Positions 15,232 to 23,620 are shown, counted from the stretch's first letter. The stretch: DNA of 34,027 nucleotides from Clostridia bacterium (GCA_017441705.1 JAFRWU010000075.1:1-34027), one strand, 5' to 3'. Notes: generated by a model from the sequence alone, not told the origin. Program-made: numbers and translations.

Positions 15232-15272
15232 AAAAACGCGGAGCCGGTTGATCTCGATCAACCGGCTCCGCG
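15232..15272 (-). terminator. Very strong terminator, minus strand
   Basis: A perfect 17-base stem (15237-15253 with 15256-15272) with a two-base loop is followed on the minus strand by five T. It implies a minus-strand transcript ending here, either read-through from the MDR dehydrogenase gene or a short gene between them. Confidence 0.85.
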
Positions 15273-15446
15273 GAGCTTACTGCGCGAAAGATCCCCCGAT
15301 GATGAACCTGGTCGCCGAGCTGCAGCAGGTGAATTCGCTCGGCTTGGCGCTGCCGCACACGCCGGCGTCGGGGTGCCTGTGCAGACGGTGAAGAGTGCAA
15401 AGAGCGTCGCAAGGAGAAACAGACAGGCGAATACGGATCTGCACAC
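15258..15446 (-). CDS. Possible small secreted peptide gene, frame uncertain
   Basis: From a GTG at 15446 the minus strand encodes a signal-peptide-like segment (CRSVFACLFLLATLFALFTV, then TPTPACAAA). This frame stops at 15258 inside the terminator stem, which is unusual. A neighbouring frame ends at a TAA at 15277-15279, four bases before the stem, and encodes a cysteine-containing tail (VCGSAKPSEFTCCSS, ending GGSFAQ). A one-base frameshift would join signal and tail into a short secreted peptide. No clear ribosome binding site is seen. It could equally be a decayed 3' region. Confidence 0.25.
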   Translation of the reverse strand: MCRSVFACLFLLATLFALFTVCTGTPTPACAAAPSRANSPAAARRPGSSSGDLSRSKLRGAG

Positions 15447-15477
15447 GGAATTCCGTTCTTTCTTGGTGCGAAGCGCT

Positions 15478-16560
15478 TTACAGGAAGCGGACCCCCATTT
15501 TGACGCTTTTTTCGGGATGCCGGTCCACAACGTCCAGGTAGGTTTCGGCGGCGTCCTGAAAACTGACGACCGGATCGAAAAGCTTTTCGCAGGAAAGCTT
15601 TCCGGAAGAGAGCAGGCGCCAGCATTCCCGGTTGATGCGTTCCCAGTTCCAGCGGGGGTAGTCCGGATTGGGCTCCGAGCAGGCGCGGGAAAAGAAGATC
15701 GTGGCGTTGTTCATATGCGCTTCGAGCCCGAGGTCGAAAGCGCCGCGGCAGGGCTGGAACCAACCGACGACGGCGATCCGCGCGCCGTAGGCAGCCGCGC
15801 GCAGAGCGGTCTGCAGCCCCGGGTAGGAGCCGCTGGTTTCGATCACGGCGTCGGCGCCCCGGTTGGCGGAAAGGCGCTTGACGGCAAGCCCCACATCTTC
15901 GGTCAGGGGATCGAAGGCGTAGTCGGCGCCGTTTTCCAGGGCGATCCTGCGTCTGCGCTCGATGGGATCGGAGACGATGACCATCCCCGCGCCCTGGAGC
16001 CGCGCAAGCTCGGCCGCCAGCAGTCCCACCGCGCCGAGCCCGCTGATCAGACAGACGTCGCCGAGGCGGACGTGCGCGTCCCGCACGCCGCTCATGGCGA
16101 ACTGGCACGGGTCGTAGGAGAGGGCCGCCTGCCAGGGCATCTCCTCCGGCACGTGAAGAACGTCGACGCAGAAGCCGAGACCCGGCTCGCTCCTTTTATC
16201 CACGGGGACGGTCTGGGTCTCCCGCAGGCAGCCGTAGCCCGCGACGCGGTCGCCGACGCGGAAGGAGGCGACCGCGGATCCGGTTTCGGTCACGCGTCCC
16301 ACCCACATATTGCCGGGACGGAAAGCGCCGGGGACCGCTTCTTCGCCCCCGTTCCGTGGTTTTTCCATGAAGCACTTGGTCCCGGCGTCGAAATCGCGCG
16401 CCGGGGCGTCGGGATCGGACCGCCATCCGTGAAGCTCGGAACCGTGCTTCGGCGCGGCGTAATCCACGCGGACGCGGATCTCGTCGGAAGCGAGCGGCTT
16501 TTCCTCATAGGAAGCGTAGGAAAGCTCGTGCGGCGTATAGGAAAGAATCTCTTTCGGCAT
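15478..16560 (-). CDS. MDR-superfamily dehydrogenase lacking the usual zinc ligands
   Basis: The 360-residue protein has the medium-chain dehydrogenase layout: a GroES-like N-terminal domain and a Rossmann domain with GLGAVG at 174-179 and Asp198, which favours NAD. In the positions where zinc alcohol dehydrogenases have catalytic Cys and the GHE motif, it has KHGSELHG and PGNMWVG, so catalytic zinc is unlikely. The structural cysteine cluster is also absent. It may oxidise or reduce a sugar, polyol or related alcohol. It lies downstream of the AraC regulator on the same strand but has its own promoter at 16650-16677; AGGGGG precedes the ATG. Confidence 0.85.
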   Translation of the reverse strand: MPKEILSYTPHELSYASYEEKPLASDEIRVRVDYAAPKHGSELHGWRSDPDAPARDFDAGTKCFMEKPRNGGEEAVPGAFRPGNMWVGRVTETGSAVASFRVGDRVAGYGCLRETQTVPVDKRSEPGLGFCVDVLHVPEEMPWQAALSYDPCQFAMSGVRDAHVRLGDVCLISGLGAVGLLAAELARLQGAGMVIVSDPIERRRRIALENGADYAFDPLTEDVGLAVKRLSANRGADAVIETSGSYPGLQTALRAAAYGARIAVVGWFQPCRGAFDLGLEAHMNNATIFFSRACSEPNPDYPRWNWERINRECWRLLSSGKLSCEKLFDPVVSFQDAAETYLDVVDRHPEKSVKMGVRFL

Positions 16561-16649
16561 CAGAAAGCCCCCTTGTCCTGTGCTTGTCCGGCAAAACCGC
16601 AGCTTTGCTTCACAGACGCGCGATCCCTCCGGTTTTTTTCTTCTATTCT

Positions 16650-16677
16650 ATTATAAATCCGACGCGGAGAAAAGCAA
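16650..16677 (-). promoter_or_regulatory. Promoter of the MDR dehydrogenase gene
   Basis: On the minus strand, TTGCTT (16672-16677), a 16-base spacer and TATAAT (16650-16655), about 90 bases upstream of the ATG and just past the AraC stop codon. Confidence 0.7.
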
Positions 16678-16706
16678 TGACACGTTTACCGCAGGATTTG
16701 ACAGAT

Positions 16707-17540
16707 TTACAGATGGATCAGGGCGGACGGCGAGGAACCGCTATCGCCCTTCCGGACGGCGGAGGGCGGGACGCCCATGACCGATTTGAAGGAGCGGGAA
16801 AAGGATGACGCGTCGCCGAACCCGAAGAGCTCCGCGGCCTCTCCGACGCTTTTCCCGCCGGTCAGCAACTCTGCGGCCCTTTTCATCATAAGGCTCCGGT
16901 GCAGCTTCATGGGGGAAACGCCGAAGAGAGAAGAGAAACGGTTGGAAAGGTAGGTGGGATGCAGATTGTGCCGCCGGGCGAGTGACTTGAGGTCGTATGG
17001 GGCTTCGTCGTTTGCGGTCACGTCTTCCAGAACCTTCCAAAAGACCTCCGGCACGTTTTCGCGCGCGCCGGCGCCTGCCGGGGTCATATCGTCCAGAAGA
17101 TATCCCAGGACCTCCAGCATGGAAGCCAGACGGTAAAGCGTCGTGCCGATGGAATCGGAAAGACGCATGGAATCGCTGTACTGACGGAAACGCGCTTCGA
17201 ATTCCCCGGCGTCGCCGACCGTATGTACGACGGGCAGATGGAAAAGGCGCAGAAGGTCGACCGTGTCGTAAGCCTTGTAATCGAAATGCCACCACCAGAA
17301 TACGCTTTCCTCTTCCCGCACCATGATATGATCGTGCCGGAGGAGGGGAGGGATCATGATCACGCTGTGGGGACACAGGTCTATCTCCCGGTCGGGCAGG
17401 CGCAGCACGGCGTGCCCTTCGGAGAGATAGGACATCACGTAAAAGGGAAAGCTGCGGCCGATGGACGACATGCTCCGCCTGCGGTCGATGCCGTAATCGT
17501 AGATGTGGATCGACCCCTTCGACATCAGATCCTCAAGCAT
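16707..17540 (-). CDS. AraC-family transcriptional regulator
   Basis: The 277-residue protein has an N-terminal cupin-like sensing domain (HSVIMIPPLLRHDHIM, then VFWWWHFDYK). The C-terminal AraC DNA-binding domain has two helix-turn-helix motifs (YDLKSLARRHNLHPTYLSNR, and GEAAELFGFGDASSFSRSFK). The ATG at 17540 is preferred over an upstream in-frame ATG because AAGGAGG lies eight bases before it. It is divergent from the MATE exporter gene and upstream of the MDR dehydrogenase gene, and probably controls one or both in response to a small molecule such as a sugar. A decayed paralogue of its C-terminus is at 14773-14958. Confidence 0.92.
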   Translation of the reverse strand: MLEDLMSKGSIHIYDYGIDRRRSMSSIGRSFPFYVMSYLSEGHAVLRLPDREIDLCPHSVIMIPPLLRHDHIMVREEESVFWWWHFDYKAYDTVDLLRLFHLPVVHTVGDAGEFEARFRQYSDSMRLSDSIGTTLYRLASMLEVLGYLLDDMTPAGAGARENVPEVFWKVLEDVTANDEAPYDLKSLARRHNLHPTYLSNRFSSLFGVSPMKLHRSLMMKRAAELLTGGKSVGEAAELFGFGDASSFSRSFKSVMGVPPSAVRKGDSGSSPSALIHL

Positions 17541-17611
17541 AAGGCGGCCTCCTTTCGCGCCGTATCCTGTCTGCGGATTTGCGGGAAACGGCATAGGTCT
17601 GCTCAAATCCT

Positions 17612-17641
17612 ATCCTATCATATTGCAAAGCGTTTCGTCAA
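17612..17641 (-). promoter_or_regulatory. Possible promoter of the AraC gene
   Basis: On the minus strand, TTGACG (17636-17641), an 18-base spacer and TAGGAT (17612-17617). It overlaps the divergent MATE promoter, so the two could compete for RNA polymerase. Confidence 0.5.
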
Positions 17642-17651
17642 CAGGTATAAT
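17623..17651 (+). promoter_or_regulatory. Promoter of the MATE transporter gene
   Basis: TTGCAA (17623-17628), a 17-base spacer and TATAAT (17646-17651), 37 bases before the ATG. Confidence 0.85.
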
Positions 17652-17688
17652 AGACGCAGTAAACCCGGGAGGAGTCGGTGTTATCCCC

Positions 17689-19053
17689 ATGCAGACGGCG
17701 ATAGACAACAAAACGTTTTACAAAAAGCTCTGGAAGCTCGCGCTGCCCATTTCCTTCCAGAGCCTGATGCTGGCGGCCGTGGCCGCGGGCGACGCCCTGA
17801 TGCTCGGCCGGGTGGCGCAGGAAGAAATGACGGCGGTGTCGCTGGCGACCCAGATCCAGTTCGTGCAGAACATGTTCCTGAGCGCCATCGCCACGGCGGG
17901 CTCCATTCTGGGCGCGCAGTATTTCGGGAAAGGCGCGAAGAAGACGATCTCCGAGATCTTCAATCTGATCCTGTTCCTTTCGGGGATCGTGTCGATCCTG
18001 TTTTTCGCCGCCTGCGAGCTGATCCCGGAATGGCTGATGCTGGCCTTTACCCACGACGGCGTCCTGATCGGGATCGGCGCGGAGTATCTCCGGATCGCGG
18101 GCTGGTCCTATCTCCTGACCGGCGTTTCCCAGTGCTATCTGACCGTGATGAAGGTCACCGATCACGTGCGCCAGAGCGTCTTCATCAGCTCCGGCGCGGT
18201 GCTTCTGAACATTCTTCTGAACGCGGTCCTGATCTTCGGCCTTCTCGGGATCCCGGCCATGAGCTTCCGGGGCGCGGCGCTGGCGACGACGATCGCGCGG
18301 GCGGTCGAGCTTATCCTGTCGGTTGCGCTTTCGGCGGGGAAAAGGCACGTCAGGCCGGATTTCCTGCGCTTTTTCCGCTGGCGGCGGGACCTTTTCCTCG
18401 ATTTCCAGAAGCAGTGTCTGCCGCTTCTCGGCGCGTTCCTCCTCTGGGGCGTGGGCTTTACCTCCTACACGGCGGTCATAGGCCATATGGGCAGCGACGC
18501 GGCGGCGGCCAATTCGGTCTCTTCGGTGGTGCGCGATCTGATCTGCTGCGCCTGCAACGGGATCGGAAGCGCCGCGGCGATCATGGTGGGCAACGAGCTC
18601 GGCGCGGGTCGCCTGGAGATTGGGAAAGCCTACGGGATCAAACTCAAGAACATCTCCTGGGTGATCGGCTTTCTTTCCACCGCGGTCATCCTGGCCCTGA
18701 CGCCGCTGACGGTGCGGATGGTGATCCTGACCGACGAGGCGCGGAGCTATCTCACCGGCATGATGGTCATCATGTCGTTTTACATGATCGGACGATGCGT
18801 CAACACCATCACCATCAACGGGGTCCTGGACGGCGGAGGCGACACGGTTTTCGATATGTACAGCCTGGCGGTGGCCATGTGGGGCCTGGCGGTGCCTCTC
18901 GCGATCCTCGGCGCCTTCGTGTTTCACTGGCCGGTATTTGCCGTCTATGCCTGCACCTGCCTTGACGAGGTGGGGAAGATCCCCTGGGTCATGATCCGCT
19001 TCCGGAAATACAAGTGGGTCAAGGACCTGACGCGGGCGGAGCCGGGAGAATGA
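17689..19053 (+). CDS. MATE-family multidrug/metabolite exporter
   Basis: The 454-residue protein has twelve hydrophobic segments and the usual MATE layout (KLALPISFQSLML at the start; the segment QIQFVQNMFLSAIATAGSIL; NGVLDGGGDTVF in the C-terminal half). MATE proteins export cationic drugs or metabolites using proton or sodium gradients. The ATG at 17689 gives a normal family length; GGGAGGAG is about 14 bases upstream, slightly far. The frame is open upstream, but those codons lie before the promoter. Divergent from the AraC gene. A 110-base piece of this gene (18188-18297) is duplicated at 14959-15068. Confidence 0.92.
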   Translation: MQTAIDNKTFYKKLWKLALPISFQSLMLAAVAAGDALMLGRVAQEEMTAVSLATQIQFVQNMFLSAIATAGSILGAQYFGKGAKKTISEIFNLILFLSGIVSILFFAACELIPEWLMLAFTHDGVLIGIGAEYLRIAGWSYLLTGVSQCYLTVMKVTDHVRQSVFISSGAVLLNILLNAVLIFGLLGIPAMSFRGAALATTIARAVELILSVALSAGKRHVRPDFLRFFRWRRDLFLDFQKQCLPLLGAFLLWGVGFTSYTAVIGHMGSDAAAANSVSSVVRDLICCACNGIGSAAAIMVGNELGAGRLEIGKAYGIKLKNISWVIGFLSTAVILALTPLTVRMVILTDEARSYLTGMMVIMSFYMIGRCVNTITINGVLDGGGDTVFDMYSLAVAMWGLAVPLAILGAFVFHWPVFAVYACTCLDEVGKIPWVMIRFRKYKWVKDLTRAEPGE

Positions 19054-19061
19054 AGAAGGGC

Positions 19062-19100
19062 AAAAAAACAAACGGCCGCGCGCCCATGGCGCGCGGCCGT
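19062..19100 (-). terminator. Terminator of the Gfo/Idh/MocA gene
   Basis: A perfect thirteen-base stem (19072-19084 with 19088-19100) has a three-base loop and is followed on the minus strand by a T-rich tract (plus-strand CAAAAAAACAA). It lies between the converging MATE and oxidoreductase genes. Confidence 0.85.
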
Positions 19101-19112
19101 GATTCGTCGTAT

Positions 19113-20246
19113 TCAGAATACCGGTATGACGACCTCTTCGCCGTCCCGGAGGGCGGATTCGTGGGCGCAGATCCCGGCCGCCGTGATGTTGGCGCCGAGG
19201 ATCTCGTCGATACGCGGTCTGCGCCCGCAAAGCGAGCTGGACACGAATTCATGCACCAGATGCGCGTGGGATCCGTGGTGCCCTCCGCCCGCGCCTGTTT
19301 TCAGGGATTCCTGCGGGTTCAGGGGATCGAAATTGCCGCCCACGGTGAAGTGCCAGAGCGCCTCGGGAAGGTCGGAATAATCGTTCGGCATCGGGGTGAC
19401 CGTCGTCTCCGTGACGCCGCCGCGGCGCCCCTCCCTCGGGGGAGCGAGCGTGGTGATCAGAGGCGGATCGTTGTCGGCAAAGCCCCACTCCAGACTGGCG
19501 TCGGACCCGTAGACGAACATGCCTTCCTGATAGGTGCGCGCCGTTTCAAAGAGAGACCGGGTCGCCTCTCCCTTCAGCCCGTTTTCAAAGGCGAAGATCG
19601 CCGTCTCCACGGGGAAGGGGTTGCCGTATCTTCTGACGAGCTCCTCCGACATGGTCCCGGAGCCGAAGGCGTGGACCCGGGCGATGCGGGAACCGGACAG
19701 CGCGACCATCGGCGCGATGGCGTGGGTCCCGTACCACATCGGCGGAAGTCCCATCCAGTAATCCGGCCATCCCGCCATATCCTGATAATGGGACCCGCGG
19801 AGGACCTGGATTTTGCCGAACCGGCCTTCCGTCTTCATCCTTTCGGCGTAGAGGAACTGGTAGGTATAAAGAGTCGTTTCCATCATCATGTAGTTTTTTC
19901 CGCTCTTCCGCTTCGCCTCCACGATCCGCCGGATATCCCGGAGGGAGGTGGCCATCGGAACGGTGCAGGCGCAGTGCTTGCCCGCCTCCAGGACCGCCGC
20001 GGACTGCTCTGCGTGCAGCGGGATGGGCGTCACCAGATGCACCGCGTCGATCGAAGGATCGCGAAGGATCGCCTCAAAATCCGGTGCGATCCCTGCGCCG
20101 CCGATCCGGGCGGCCGTCTTTTCCGCCAGGGAGCGGTCGACGTCGAACAGGGTCAGCTCTCCGACCGAGGGATGCTCCCTGTAGATCCCGGCGAAGGCGC
20201 CTCCGAAGCCGAGTCCCACCAGCGCCACGTTCAGCTTATCCTTCAT
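19113..20246 (-). CDS. Gfo/Idh/MocA-family oxidoreductase without the EKP lysine
   Basis: The 377-residue protein has an N-terminal Rossmann fold (VALVGLGFGGAFAG, 8-20) and the family's C-terminal alpha/beta domain (from about 125, with MWYGTHAIAPM). These enzymes use bound NAD(P) to oxidise or reduce sugars, inositols and their derivatives. The usual catalytic EKP motif is replaced by TVP (95-97, in CACTVPMATS), so the normal lysine is missing; the histidine of GTHAIAPM is kept. ATG 20246 follows AAGGAGAGG. It is divergent from the amidohydrolase operon and may act in the same pathway. Confidence 0.88.
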   Translation of the reverse strand: MKDKLNVALVGLGFGGAFAGIYREHPSVGELTLFDVDRSLAEKTAARIGGAGIAPDFEAILRDPSIDAVHLVTPIPLHAEQSAAVLEAGKHCACTVPMATSLRDIRRIVEAKRKSGKNYMMMETTLYTYQFLYAERMKTEGRFGKIQVLRGSHYQDMAGWPDYWMGLPPMWYGTHAIAPMVALSGSRIARVHAFGSGTMSEELVRRYGNPFPVETAIFAFENGLKGEATRSLFETARTYQEGMFVYGSDASLEWGFADNDPPLITTLAPPREGRRGGVTETTVTPMPNDYSDLPEALWHFTVGGNFDPLNPQESLKTGAGGGHHGSHAHLVHEFVSSSLCGRRPRIDEILGANITAAGICAHESALRDGEEVVIPVF

Positions 20247-20314
20247 GCCTGCGTTCCTCTCCTTCTCCGCGGCAGACGCGGAAAGATGGGGACGGCCCGC
20301 CGTCCCTCCGGTCC

Positions 20315-20343
20315 ATCATAACACGGACGTCCGGCAAAGTCAA
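20315..20343 (-). promoter_or_regulatory. Promoter of the EKP-lacking Gfo/Idh/MocA gene
   Basis: On the minus strand, TTGACT (20338-20343), a 17-base spacer and TATGAT (20315-20320). Confidence 0.8.
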
Positions 20344-20398
20344 GGCGCGGAGGGGAAGCGGACGGAGAAAAGAAACGGCGCTTTTTCGGATTTTCCCC

Positions 20399-20427
20399 TT
20401 GCAATCGGATGCGATTTGTGATGAAAT
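20399..20427 (+). promoter_or_regulatory. Promoter of the amidohydrolase-aminotransferase operon
   Basis: TTGCAA (20399-20404), a 17-base spacer and a weaker -10 (TGAAAT, 20422-20427), 63 bases before the first start codon. The poor -10 could mean it needs an activator. Confidence 0.65.
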
Positions 20428-20490
20428 AGAGGGGGACGGCGGAAGGGGTTCTCCGGGGCCGTCTTTTCAGGCAAGAGAGGAGGAAACCGC

Positions 20491-21372
20491 TTGATCATCG
20501 ACGTACACAATCATCCGGATTATTACGGCTATCACCCGGCAAAGTTCCTTTCCAATATGGACGAGTTCGGCATCGACTATACCTGCCTTCTTTCATGGGA
20601 AGCGCCGGTCAACGATTACGATCCCGGCTACAAGAATTCCGAATGCCCGTTTACCGACGTGCCGACTCCCTTTGAACGGTGCGTCGCCTACCGGGACAGG
20701 GCGCCGGACCGCTTCCTTCTGGGCTTCTGTCCCGATCCGCGCCGGCCGGACGCCGTCGGCAGGCTCCGCTCGGCGACCGCGCTCTTCGACGTGAATCTCT
20801 GCGGCGAGCTGAAGCTGCGCATGATGTACGACAATCCCGACGCGATCCGGCTTTACCGGGCCGCCGGAGAGCTGGGCCTGCCGGTCCTGATGCATTTTGA
20901 TTACGAACTCCCGCGCGCGGAAAGCTATCCCTGGCCGAACTTCTGGTACGGCGGCGGGATCGACGCCCTGGAACGGGTCCTGAAGCTCTGCCCGGAGACC
21001 CGCTTCATCGGCCATGCGCCGGGATTCTGGGCGCATATCTCGAACGACGACCGCTATCTCACCGAGGGCTATCCCAAGGGAAAGGTGATCCCCGGCGGGC
21101 GGATCGAGGAGCTCCTGGAAAAGTATCCGAATCTCTACTGCGAGATCTCCGCCGGATCGGGTCATAATGCGCTCAGCCGCGATCCGGATTTCTCCCGCGG
21201 CTTCCTGACCCGCTGGCAGGACCGGGTGCTTTACGGCAGGGATTACTACGACAACATCCATCAGGAACTCCTGACAAGCCTCGGCCTTCCGCAGGAGATC
21301 CTGGAAAAGATCTATTCCGGCAACGCTTTGAAGATCCTCCGGGGCGTCGAACGCCTCCGGGAAAAGAAATAA
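20491..21372 (+). CDS. Amidohydrolase-family metal-dependent hydrolase (amidohydrolase 2 type)
   Basis: The 293-residue TIM barrel begins IIDVHNHPDYYG, giving the HxH metal motif (His6, His8). Later come VLMHFDYEL, RFIGHAPGFWAH and LYGRDYYDN, matching the barrel-end histidines and aspartate of the amidohydrolase 2 family. Members hydrolyse lactones, amides or decarboxylate aromatic acids; sugar lactone hydrolysis would suit the neighbours. The start is TTG at 20491, fixed by AGAGGAGGAAA nine bases upstream. It is the first gene of an operon with a Gfo/Idh/MocA-like gene (21-base gap) and a DegT-type aminotransferase gene. Confidence 0.87.
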   Translation: MIIDVHNHPDYYGYHPAKFLSNMDEFGIDYTCLLSWEAPVNDYDPGYKNSECPFTDVPTPFERCVAYRDRAPDRFLLGFCPDPRRPDAVGRLRSATALFDVNLCGELKLRMMYDNPDAIRLYRAAGELGLPVLMHFDYELPRAESYPWPNFWYGGGIDALERVLKLCPETRFIGHAPGFWAHISNDDRYLTEGYPKGKVIPGGRIEELLEKYPNLYCEISAGSGHNALSRDPDFSRGFLTRWQDRVLYGRDYYDNIHQELLTSLGLPQEILEKIYSGNALKILRGVERLREKK

Positions 21373-21393
21373 ACGCGGGAAGGAGAAAGAAAC

Positions 21394-22206
21394 GTGAAAA
21401 TCGGGATCATCGGAACAGAAAACTCCCATACGGAGCATTTCCTGAAAACGCTGAACGCAGAGAAAGCCGTGCCCGACGCCCGCGTCGCCTTTCTTTTCGG
21501 CGACGACGACCCGGAAAAGGCCGGAAAGCTCGCGGCCCTCTTCGGCGCGGAGTGCTGCGAAAGCGCGGACGAACTGATCGAAAAGTCCGACGCCGTTGCG
21601 ATCACCTACCGCAGGGGCTCGCGCCATCCGGAGCCCGCGATGAAGGTCATCCGGGCGGGAAAACCGCTTTTCAACGACAAGCCCTTTGCCGCAAGCCTTT
21701 CGGACGCGGCGAAGATCGTGGCTCTTGCAGAGGAAAAGGGCGTCCCCGTCACCGGCGGCAGCAATCTGAAGGGCCTTCCGGAGCTTCCGGAGATCCGCTC
21801 CGAAATCAAAGAAGGAAGCGTGATCACGATCTCCTTCGCGGCCGATCCGGCCAGCGAATACGACGGCTACTGGTTTTACGGGATCCACTCGGCCGAGCTG
21901 TGTCTGACCCTTTGCGGACCGGATTTCACCTCGGTGGAGGCGTGGAGGAACGGCGACGCGGTAACGGCCGCGGTGGCCTATCCCGACAAGACCTGCCTGA
22001 TCCTGAACACGCCCTCGTCCGCCGATCTCCGCATCGCGGTGACGAACGGAGGAACGACCCGGGCGCGGCTCGTCCCGCTCAACTATCAGAGCGTGGGACC
22101 GAAAGAATTCTGCGATATGATCCGCACCGGGAACATGCCGCGCGACCCGCGTCATTTCGTCCGGGCGGCGGAGCTGACCGAAGAAATCATCAAGCGTCTC
22201 GTCTGA
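21394..22206 (+). CDS. Short Gfo/Idh/MocA-type dehydrogenase
   Basis: The 270-residue protein starts with a nucleotide-binding segment (KIGIIGTENSHTEHF) and has NDKPFAASLSD at the place of the family EKP motif, so the lysine is kept. The C-terminal substrate domain is smaller than usual (normal length 330-400). The GTG start at 21394 is supported by GAAGGAGAAAG. It lies between the amidohydrolase and aminotransferase genes, which suggests it makes the keto-sugar used for amination or processes the product; the substrate is not known. Confidence 0.82.
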   Translation: MKIGIIGTENSHTEHFLKTLNAEKAVPDARVAFLFGDDDPEKAGKLAALFGAECCESADELIEKSDAVAITYRRGSRHPEPAMKVIRAGKPLFNDKPFAASLSDAAKIVALAEEKGVPVTGGSNLKGLPELPEIRSEIKEGSVITISFAADPASEYDGYWFYGIHSAELCLTLCGPDFTSVEAWRNGDAVTAAVAYPDKTCLILNTPSSADLRIAVTNGGTTRARLVPLNYQSVGPKEFCDMIRTGNMPRDPRHFVRAAELTEEIIKRLV

Positions 22207-22239
22207 AACACAGAACCGTCTTTGAAAAAGGAGGAACCT

Positions 22240-23556
22240 ATGGAAAAGCTTGCGCTTCTGGGCGGAACGCCCGTCATCGAAAAGGAACCGGAGGAACTCT
22301 TCCGCTGGCCGATCATGACGGAGGAGGATTACGACGCGGCGATGGAGGTCATCCGGGAAAACAAATTCTCCGGCACCGATATCACCGAAAAATTCCAGGA
22401 CGAATTCGCCGCATGGCAGGGATCGAAATACGCCCTGGCCTTCTGCAACGGCACGATGGCCCTGACCGCCGCCATGTTCGCCGTCGGGCTCGGTCACGGA
22501 GACGAGATCATCTGTCCCACCAAAACGTATTGGGGCAGCGTCTCGCAGGCGATCAATTTCGGCGCGTCTCCGGTGTTCTGCAACATCAACGAGAATCTCA
22601 GCATGGATCCGAACGACCTGGAACGCTCGATCACCCCGCGCACCAAGGCGATCATGGTGGTCCATTATTACGCTTACCCCTGCGATATGGACGCCATCAT
22701 GGCCATCGCGAAAAAGCACGGCCTCAAGGTGATCGAGGACGTTTCCCACGCGCAGGGCGGTCTCTATAAGGGCAAAAGGCTCGGCACCTTCGGGGATGCG
22801 GCCGCCATGTCCATGATGAGCTGGAAATCCTTCGCGGCGGGCGAGCTCGGCATGCTCACCACCGACGACCGCCGGATTTTCGAGCGCGCCATGGCCTTCG
22901 GCCACTACGAAAGGAACAACGAAAACTACATCAGGGAATCGGACGATCTGAAGGATTATTTCTCCATCGCGCTGGGCGGAGTCAAGGGACGCGCCAATCA
23001 GGTCTGCACCGCCATCGCGCGGGTGCAGCTGAAATACTACGACGAACGCTGCCGGCGCATCCGCGAGGCCATGAATTATTTCTGGGACCGGATGGAGGGG
23101 CTCCCCGGCGTCCGCGCCATCCGCGTGGACGAATCCACCGGGTCGAACATGGCCGGCTGGTACAGTCCGCACGGCATTTACAAGCCGGAGGAACTGGACG
23201 GGCTTTCGGTCAGGCGCTTCTGCGAAGCGCTCCGCGCCGAAGGATACCGCGGCGCCTGGGAGGGAGGCAACTTCTGCCTGCACACCCATCCCTTCTTCAA
23301 GACCTTCGATCTGCGGCGCGAGGGCGTTCCCTCCCGCATCGTCTTCAACGACCGGGACGTGCGGCTGGACGACGACAAGTGCCGCCCCTCCGAGGATATC
23401 ATGTGCTTCTCGGTGCCCTGGTTCAAATATCTCGACAAGGAATGGATCGACCGGTACGTCGCGCTTTTCCGCAAGGTGATCGAAAATCACGAACCGCTCC
23501 TGGGAAACGATCTGGACAAAAGACAGGGCGGCCGCTGGTACGGCTTCACCAATTGA
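22240..23556 (+). CDS. DegT/DnrJ/EryC1-family PLP-dependent aminotransferase
   Basis: The 438-residue enzyme belongs to the sugar aminotransferase family that puts an amino group on keto-sugars or keto-inositols. Characteristic segments are FCNGTMALTAAM, the cofactor-binding VIEDVSHAQGG, and the Schiff-base lysine Lys196 in MMSWKSFAAGELG. The ATG at 22240 is used because AAGGAGGA immediately precedes it and lies inside the longer frame. The N-terminal start (LALLGGTPVI) resembles members acting on scyllo-inosose and AHBA-type substrates. Third gene of the amidohydrolase-dehydrogenase-aminotransferase operon. Product is unknown. Confidence 0.92.
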   Translation: MEKLALLGGTPVIEKEPEELFRWPIMTEEDYDAAMEVIRENKFSGTDITEKFQDEFAAWQGSKYALAFCNGTMALTAAMFAVGLGHGDEIICPTKTYWGSVSQAINFGASPVFCNINENLSMDPNDLERSITPRTKAIMVVHYYAYPCDMDAIMAIAKKHGLKVIEDVSHAQGGLYKGKRLGTFGDAAAMSMMSWKSFAAGELGMLTTDDRRIFERAMAFGHYERNNENYIRESDDLKDYFSIALGGVKGRANQVCTAIARVQLKYYDERCRRIREAMNYFWDRMEGLPGVRAIRVDESTGSNMAGWYSPHGIYKPEELDGLSVRRFCEALRAEGYRGAWEGGNFCLHTHPFFKTFDLRREGVPSRIVFNDRDVRLDDDKCRPSEDIMCFSVPWFKYLDKEWIDRYVALFRKVIENHEPLLGNDLDKRQGGRWYGFTN

Positions 23557-23598
23557 AAAAAACAGGCCCTCTTCTCCGCCTCCGCGGGGAAGAGGGCC
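23556..23598 (-). terminator. Terminator of the Pr6Pr gene
   Basis: A fifteen-base stem with one wobble pair (23565-23579 with 23584-23598) and four-base loop is followed on the minus strand by CTG and seven T. It lies between converging genes and may also stop the aminotransferase transcript. Confidence 0.8.
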
Positions 23599-23620
23599 CG
23601 TATCGATCTCCCGCCGTCTC

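Noticed and set aside
15237-15272. The perfect 17-base palindrome considered as an attachment or recombination site
   Set aside because: The two-base loop and the five T on the minus strand are typical of a terminator, and no integrase gene is nearby.
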